The notes beneath the pieces were generated by a model. It made no database searches. It saw nothing but the letters and a program-made list of their open reading frames with translations, and had not been told where the DNA came from. Shown here piece by piece: positions 6,388 to 10,309 of a stretch of 10,309 nt of DNA. The stretch covers positions 1-10,309 of the forward strand of contig CAJCHQ010000276.1 in the NCBI GenBank assembly GCA_903970295.1. Reading direction: 5' to 3'. Every line of letters begins with the position of its first letter. The first letter of the stretch is position 1. The position numbers and the translations under genes were made by a program. The stretch is from Bryobacterales bacterium. GTDB taxonomy: Bacteria; Cyanobacteriota; Vampirovibrionia; Obscuribacterales; Obscuribacteraceae.

Positions 6388-6433
6388 CATAATGGGATGG
6401 AAATGCCTATCCTCCAGCTTGAGGTGAGCAATC
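6388..6433 (+). promoter_or_regulatory. Leader of the second small secreted protein with strong ribosome-binding site
   Basis: GAGGTGA (6421-6427) lies just ahead of the ATG at 6434 and is a near-ideal ribosome-binding site. CATAAT at 6388-6393 sits where the first copy has GATAAT relative to its start (45 versus 41 bases from ATAAT to ATG). No -35 is evident, so it may be a relic of the duplicated promoter or simply a readthrough leader. Confidence 0.35.
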
Positions 6434-6778
6434 ATGAAAATTCTCGATAGGAAGTTGAATCTCGTTTTCATAGTCGGCTGTTGTGCCCTGACTAATTCCA
6501 GTGTCGCGTGCGCCGACGAAATTAAAAGCGCTTGCGATCAAACTATTCTCGGTCATCCAGGCTGCGCCGTTGGTGACTTCGGCGCACACCCCGCTGCCAT
6601 TCATCGTCTGCCGGTTGAGCAAGTGCTCGACAACGAACGCTTGCAGCTGCCCGATAACGTAGTCATGTTGCGAGCTCGCCATAAGGCTAAGCAAAGAACT
6701 GACAGCACCCAGAACGGCGACCGCGATATTAAAGGCGTGCCGCAGAAGGAACCGCCAAAATCACTTCATCAGAGCTGA
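6434..6778 (+). CDS. Small secreted two-cysteine protein, copy 2
   Basis: 114 residues. The signal peptide runs MKILDRK, a hydrophobic stretch (about 10-19), ACA/D cleavage after residue 27. The mature N-terminus matches copy 1: Cys34 and Cys44 (C-x9-C) within CDQTILGHPGCAVGDFGAHP (34-53). Over the 26-residue core (28-53) 19 residues match copy 1. Cys16, Cys17 and Cys26 fall in the signal peptide; no lipobox is convincing. Beyond the core the tail is different and longer: Leu/Val-bearing residues 59-80, then a highly charged, Lys/Arg/Gln/Pro-rich end (81-114) that looks disordered. The last 18 bases overlap, tail to tail, the end of the large TPR gene on the other strand. Family not recognised. 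Confidence 0.72.
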   Translation: MKILDRKLNLVFIVGCCALTNSSVACADEIKSACDQTILGHPGCAVGDFGAHPAAIHRLPVEQVLDNERLQLPDNVVMLRARHKAKQRTDSTQNGDRDIKGVPQKEPPKSLHQS

Positions 6779-9700
6779 TATTGGCACCGTTAAATGCAAA
6801 TCCCGGTCGGCGAATGCTGGTGGTAGAAAATTCGGCAAAACCAAATCTGCTGCTGGGTCAAGGTCGTGTCCGGCCACTTTAATCACGCCGTGGACTTCGG
6901 CCCCAGCAGCCACTTCCCGCACCGGGAAAGCAACGTGCGCTTCCTGATCGGCTTTGCCCGCCATGTGAATAATGCCAGTTGCTCGCTCCGGAATATAAAG
7001 GGACTTACTCCTTTGATTTCTCAGCACAACTCTCAGTTTAACGGCGGTCGGAGTTGGGTTGAAACCTTCAAGCTCAAGCTGCACGGAAGCGTTGGCAAAA
7101 TCACTAGCATTATCCTGAGACTTGGTATTTGCTGCGCCGCTCAAAGCCTGTGTCGTCGGGGCGGCGGTGCTCGGCAATGCTGCTATGACTGGTGCGCTGC
7201 TTGTGCTCGGTGCGGCTGTCCCTGCGCTGTTTGCACTAGTCCCCACGGTGGAGCTGCCATCAGTCGAGGTGCTAGTGTGCGTAAGACCGCTCGCGTTTGC
7301 CGCAGCAGCTGAGCCAGCCACAGGGGTGACGTCGGGAGGTAGAACTGTCGGCCCATCTTGCCAGGCTCGGGTCACCGGATAAAGGTCTTGCGAATCCATT
7401 GGCGCTAATGCTGCGGTCGGCGGAGAGCCGCTAAGTTGTGGACTGCTGGCAGTGGCATACTGGGCCACGGCTGGTACCTGTGGTGCTCCAGAATATTGCG
7501 GACTAGGAGAAGGGGATGAGGCGGCATACTGAGGAGCCGCAGCGTAACTGGCTGCGGCGTTGTTATAGCTAGGTGTTGCCGAAAGCAACGAGCCGTTCAC
7601 GTTACTAGCTGATGTTGAGGTGTTTGCCCCCATGGCGGAGGTAGGCACAACGGTGCCCCCGGTCAGAGGCCCGCGCAGTCTGTTCACGATGCTCTGGTAA
7701 TTAGATTGATTGATGGTCGGCGTCGTCGCCGGTGTTTGCGTCATTGCGCCCGAAGCAGCCGGAGGCGTGATACCGTGGGCCAGGCTCGCAGCCGCCTGAG
7801 CTAGCACGCTGGCGAATGCGCTGCTGGGCGTGTTAGTCACCGCCACTGGTGCTGTGCTCGTGGCCAGTGTTGTCACCGTTTGTGGTGCGGTCGAGGGAGC
7901 TTGCGCTCGTGACAGAACTGCTTGAGCCTGTGATAATGCAGCCTGGGCTTGGGTCAACGCTCCTTGCGATGTCGTCGGTGTTCCCGGTAGAGGCGCCGCC
8001 GCGGCGGCAGCACCGGCAGCCGCTGCCGTAGCTGTTGATCCTGCGCTGGGCATATTGTCGACACTAGCTAGCAAGCTCGCCAATCCCGGATCGCCAGCTC
8101 CCCCTCCAGCACCGGATGCACCTAATGAACTGCCGCTCGCCGAGCTGCTGAGCCCCAGGCTTTGCTGCATCACGGATTCGGCTTGCGCTGACTGTTGCTG
8201 ATTCTGGATGTTGAGACTTCTCAAAGAGCCAAGAAAACTAGAAAATGTAGCTACGTGAGCGGCTGTTGGAGACGGCACCGGCGTCGGTCCTTGCCCTTGC
8301 AATGGCATCGGCGCTGCCGGTTCGGCCCATTGTGGCGCGCTGGTTTGATAGCCCGGTGTGCCAGGACCTCCAGACATTTGGTTAGGCGATGCACTTGTCA
8401 GCTGTCCAGTTTGAGCCTGCCCGACCAGAGCACCCATGCCTGCTGCAGCAGCACCCATGCCAGCACCACCAGCACCCATGCCTGCTACTGCACTGCCCGT
8501 CATGGCACCACCGGTAGTGTCGGCGCTGCCGTTCTGCGCCGCTGCTGCCGCATTCGCCTGCGGTGAGAAAGGTGAGCCATATTGCCAGCCGCGGAAGGCG
8601 TAGAATTTCGTTGGCTTGTTCGTTGAAGCCGCGGTGGTGTTGGCATTTGCGGCATTAGCGGCGTTCACATTGACACCATTTGCATCGACATTGGTCGTCT
8701 GGGCAGATGTGCCGTAGGCCACACTATTTTGATACGCGGTCATTCCGGCTGCCTGTCCCAATTGACCAGCCTGTCCGAGTAAACCAGACTGACTTGCTTG
8801 ACTCATTTGCCCGGATACATTGGCCTGACTGGCCTGACCTGAGAGACTTGTCTGACTCGTTCCAGTTATTTGAGTGGCGCTGCCGGCGTTTTGGGAATCA
8901 TCTCCAATTTGTGCATTCGCCATTTGCGAAATTGCTTTCAGTCGGCGCGCAGCCACGACGTTCTTGGGATCTTCCTTGAGAACTGCCATGTAGGCGCCAT
9001 GCGCCTCTTTGTAGCGAGAAAGTTTTTCGCAGATCGCCCCCTGATAGAGTCTTGCCGAAATGCAATTAGGCGTTAGATTGACAGCCTCGACTGCCTTTTG
9101 GTGGGCTTCGTTCAACGCACCTTCCGATTCCAGTGTGCGAGCGGCTTGCAAGCAATGAGTCGCTTCGTCTTTCGCCATTGCCAGCTTGAAACTCTGTCTG
9201 CAAGCTGGAAGGCTAGGATGATGCGGGTCGAGATTGACCACTTCACGATATTCGTTTTGCGCGCTTTTGAGATCGCCACTCAACTGGTATGCGCGCGCTA
9301 AGCCGAGATGGGCGTTGGTACTGCCGGGTGCTTTATTGACCTGATCCTGCCAGAGCTTTTGCAATTGTCCTGTCGCCACCTGGTCGTCTGGATTGAGCAC
9401 AACGGCGCGGCTCAAATCTTTGTTTGCACCGACTATGTCGTTGTCGTCCAATTTCAAAATGCCCATCTGTCGCAACGCCAGTCCCGACTCGGGATCGGCT
9501 GTGAGAGCCTTTGTGTACTCGCTTCTGGCTAGCTCTTTGTTGCCTTGTCTGAAAGCCAGATCGCCCAAACCGACATGTACGTCGGCCGATGGTTTGATCT
9601 TCAACGCCGTCTGCAGTTCTTCTTGAGCTTCTGGATAGCGGGATTGTTGAATCAGCCCCTGTGCAGCTTTGATGTGCTCCGCTGCAGAGTTTTTGACAAT

Positions 9701-10309
9701 GGTGTCACTCGAAACAGCCTGGGCCAGAACATTTTTAGCTGATAAATTATTTGGCTGCACGTCGAGAGCAGCTTGAGCGTATTTGCTCGCTTCTTGACTG
9801 TTCTGGGTTTTTAGCGCGTACTTAGCACGAGCGACACGCACATTCGCTAGTTCGGTCTGCAGTGTGGAATTATTCGGTAATTGCTTCAAATCGGTTTGCA
9901 GCATGTCGTCGGCTGCAGCCAATTTTCCGGCACTGACTAATTGCCTGGAGCGGGCCTGGGCGCGAGCGACAAAAGCGGAGAGGGCGGGACTGTTTTGCAC
10001 CGAACCCGTTGAAGCCGGGTGTTGTCTTGAGCTAATACCTGAGGGAGTGCTTCCCGCTGCCGCTTTGCTTTGAGTTGATGTCGATCGCCTGGCCGGTATC
10101 GCACCAGAGCTAGTGCTTGTAGTTGGACTGTCGGTCGGCAGTGATGGTGTCATTGGCGGTGGGGGCGGAATCAGTCCGTATCGACCACCACTACCTGTTT
10201 GTGGACTGGCTGTTGCCGTTGGATCGGGGCTGGAACCCGCCGATGTACTGCCGTCGCCGCTCGTGTCGAGCTGCCCTGTTGACGGGTAACTTTGATAATC
10301 GCTGTAGTC
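6761..10309 (-). CDS. Large TPR protein with long low-complexity region and beta-rich C-terminal domain, N-terminus outside window
   Basis: 1182 residues are visible. The frame has no stop up to the right edge, so the ATG at 10153 is probably not the start. Numbering from the edge: residues 1-110 are Ser/Thr/Pro/Gly-rich with a PPPPP run just before Met53. About 116-460 hold tetratricopeptide-type helical pairs, for example at 116-150, 209-241, 243-275, 277-309, 332-364, 385-415 and 417-449, several with the usual Ala/Gly/Tyr spacing and closing Pro (ALKIKPS, ALTADPE, VVNLDPH, VLKEDPK). TPRs mediate protein-protein contacts. About 463-1065 is Ala/Ser/Thr/Gln/Gly/Asn-rich and repetitive, probably disordered. 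About 1067-1182 is a compact, beta-rich domain (QLELEGF, VKLRVVLRNQ, HGVIKVAGHD, LHLTVPIS) that resembles an Ig-like sandwich; no family recognised. No signal peptide can be assessed. A scaffold or envelope-assembly role is only inference. The stop overlaps the small secreted gene on the other strand. Confidence 0.88.
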   Translation of the reverse strand, partial: DYSDYQSYPSTGQLDTSGDGSTSAGSSPDPTATASPQTGSGGRYGLIPPPPPMTPSLPTDSPTTSTSSGAIPARRSTSTQSKAAAGSTPSGISSRQHPASTGSVQNSPALSAFVARAQARSRQLVSAGKLAAADDMLQTDLKQLPNNSTLQTELANVRVARAKYALKTQNSQEASKYAQAALDVQPNNLSAKNVLAQAVSSDTIVKNSAAEHIKAAQGLIQQSRYPEAQEELQTALKIKPSADVHVGLGDLAFRQGNKELARSEYTKALTADPESGLALRQMGILKLDDNDIVGANKDLSRAVVLNPDDQVATGQLQKLWQDQVNKAPGSTNAHLGLARAYQLSGDLKSAQNEYREVVNLDPHHPSLPACRQSFKLAMAKDEATHCLQAARTLESEGALNEAHQKAVEAVNLTPNCISARLYQGAICEKLSRYKEAHGAYMAVLKEDPKNVVAARRLKAISQMANAQIGDDSQNAGSATQITGTSQTSLSGQASQANVSGQMSQASQSGLLGQAGQLGQAAGMTAYQNSVAYGTSAQTTNVDANGVNVNAANAANANTTAASTNKPTKFYAFRGWQYGSPFSPQANAAAAAQNGSADTTGGAMTGSAVAGMGAGGAGMGAAAAGMGALVGQAQTGQLTSASPNQMSGGPGTPGYQTSAPQWAEPAAPMPLQGQGPTPVPSPTAAHVATFSSFLGSLRSLNIQNQQQSAQAESVMQQSLGLSSSASGSSLGASGAGGGAGDPGLASLLASVDNMPSAGSTATAAAAGAAAAAAPLPGTPTTSQGALTQAQAALSQAQAVLSRAQAPSTAPQTVTTLATSTAPVAVTNTPSSAFASVLAQAAASLAHGITPPAASGAMTQTPATTPTINQSNYQSIVNRLRGPLTGGTVVPTSAMGANTSTSASNVNGSLLSATPSYNNAAASYAAAPQYAASSPSPSPQYSGAPQVPAVAQYATASSPQLSGSPPTAALAPMDSQDLYPVTRAWQDGPTVLPPDVTPVAGSAAAANASGLTHTSTSTDGSSTVGTSANSAGTAAPSTSSAPVIAALPSTAAPTTQALSGAANTKSQDNASDFANASVQLELEGFNPTPTAVKLRVVLRNQRSKSLYIPERATGIIHMAGKADQEAHVAFPVREVAAGAEVHGVIKVAGHDLDPAADLVLPNFLPPAFADRDLHLTVPISALMK
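8430..8485 (-). repeat. Three 21-base direct repeats encoding GMGAxxA units
   Basis: The sequence gcacccatgccNgc occurs at 8430-8443, 8451-8464 and 8472-8485, exactly 21 bases apart, with one wobble difference. On the minus strand this encodes the heptapeptide units GMGAGGA, GMGAAAA and GMGALVG (visible residues about 610-630 of the large protein). The exact period and near-identical DNA suggest recent slippage or unequal exchange. Confidence 0.75.

Noticed and set aside
7980..8490. Dense short repeats of GC-rich triplets that could suggest a CRISPR array or integron
   Set aside because: The repeats are codon-level Ala/Gly/Gln repetition inside one open frame, with no fixed repeat-spacer structure.
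8195..9532. Several plus-strand frames of 60-123 residues opposite the large TPR gene
   Set aside because: They are antisense to an intact TPR/low-complexity frame and are rich in Cys/Arg/His/Ser as expected for complements of Ala/Gln/Thr codons.

Overview
The window looks like chromosomal DNA of a free-living bacterium with a double membrane or thick envelope. GC content appears close to balanced, Shine-Dalgarno sites are good, genes are tightly packed, and much of the coding capacity is for exported or envelope proteins. A large TPR/low-complexity protein, a secreted cyclophilin with an Ala/Pro linker and a matrixin-like protease of the HExxHxxGxxxHS type together recall Vampirovibrionia (Melainabacteria, Obscuribacter-like). 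That assignment is inference from protein style only; there is no rRNA or other marker gene here. No tRNA, rRNA, CRISPR array, insertion sequence or phage gene was recognised.

Layout. Positions 2-373 (+) are the 3' end of a gene with FGSG-type repeats. Positions 558-1799 (+) encode a membrane-anchored SGNH-hydrolase-like protein. Four genes follow on the minus strand, in transcription order: nagB-like glucosamine-6-phosphate deaminase (5012-4329), an exported cyclophilin-type peptidyl-prolyl isomerase (4276-3362), an aldo/keto reductase (3351-2278) and an 83-residue coiled-coil protein of unknown function (2120-1869). The first three are closely spaced and probably one operon, with the reductase ribosome-binding site sitting on the isomerase stop codon. 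A divergent intergenic region at 5013-5129 separates this operon from a plus-strand group: a matrixin-like zinc metalloprotease (5130-6053) and two small secreted proteins (6148-6381 and 6434-6778). The rest, 6761-10309 on the minus strand, is one very long gene that runs off the right edge: TPR repeats, about 600 residues of Ala/Ser/Thr/Gln/Gly-rich sequence, then a beta-rich C-terminal domain.

The most interesting item is the tandem pair of small secreted proteins. They share a signal peptide followed by a two-cysteine motif (C-x9-C, with TILG, AVGDFGA and P conserved). In the 26-residue core 19 residues are identical, yet 14 of those 19 use different codons, so this is an old duplication held by protein-level selection. 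No known family was recognised. They lie directly behind a secreted metalloprotease on the same strand, which suggests, but does not prove, a functional link.

Several starts given here are internal to the longest open frames because ribosome-binding sites or family alignment support them: GTG at 4276, ATG at 3351, ATG at 2120, ATG at 5012 and ATG at 6148.
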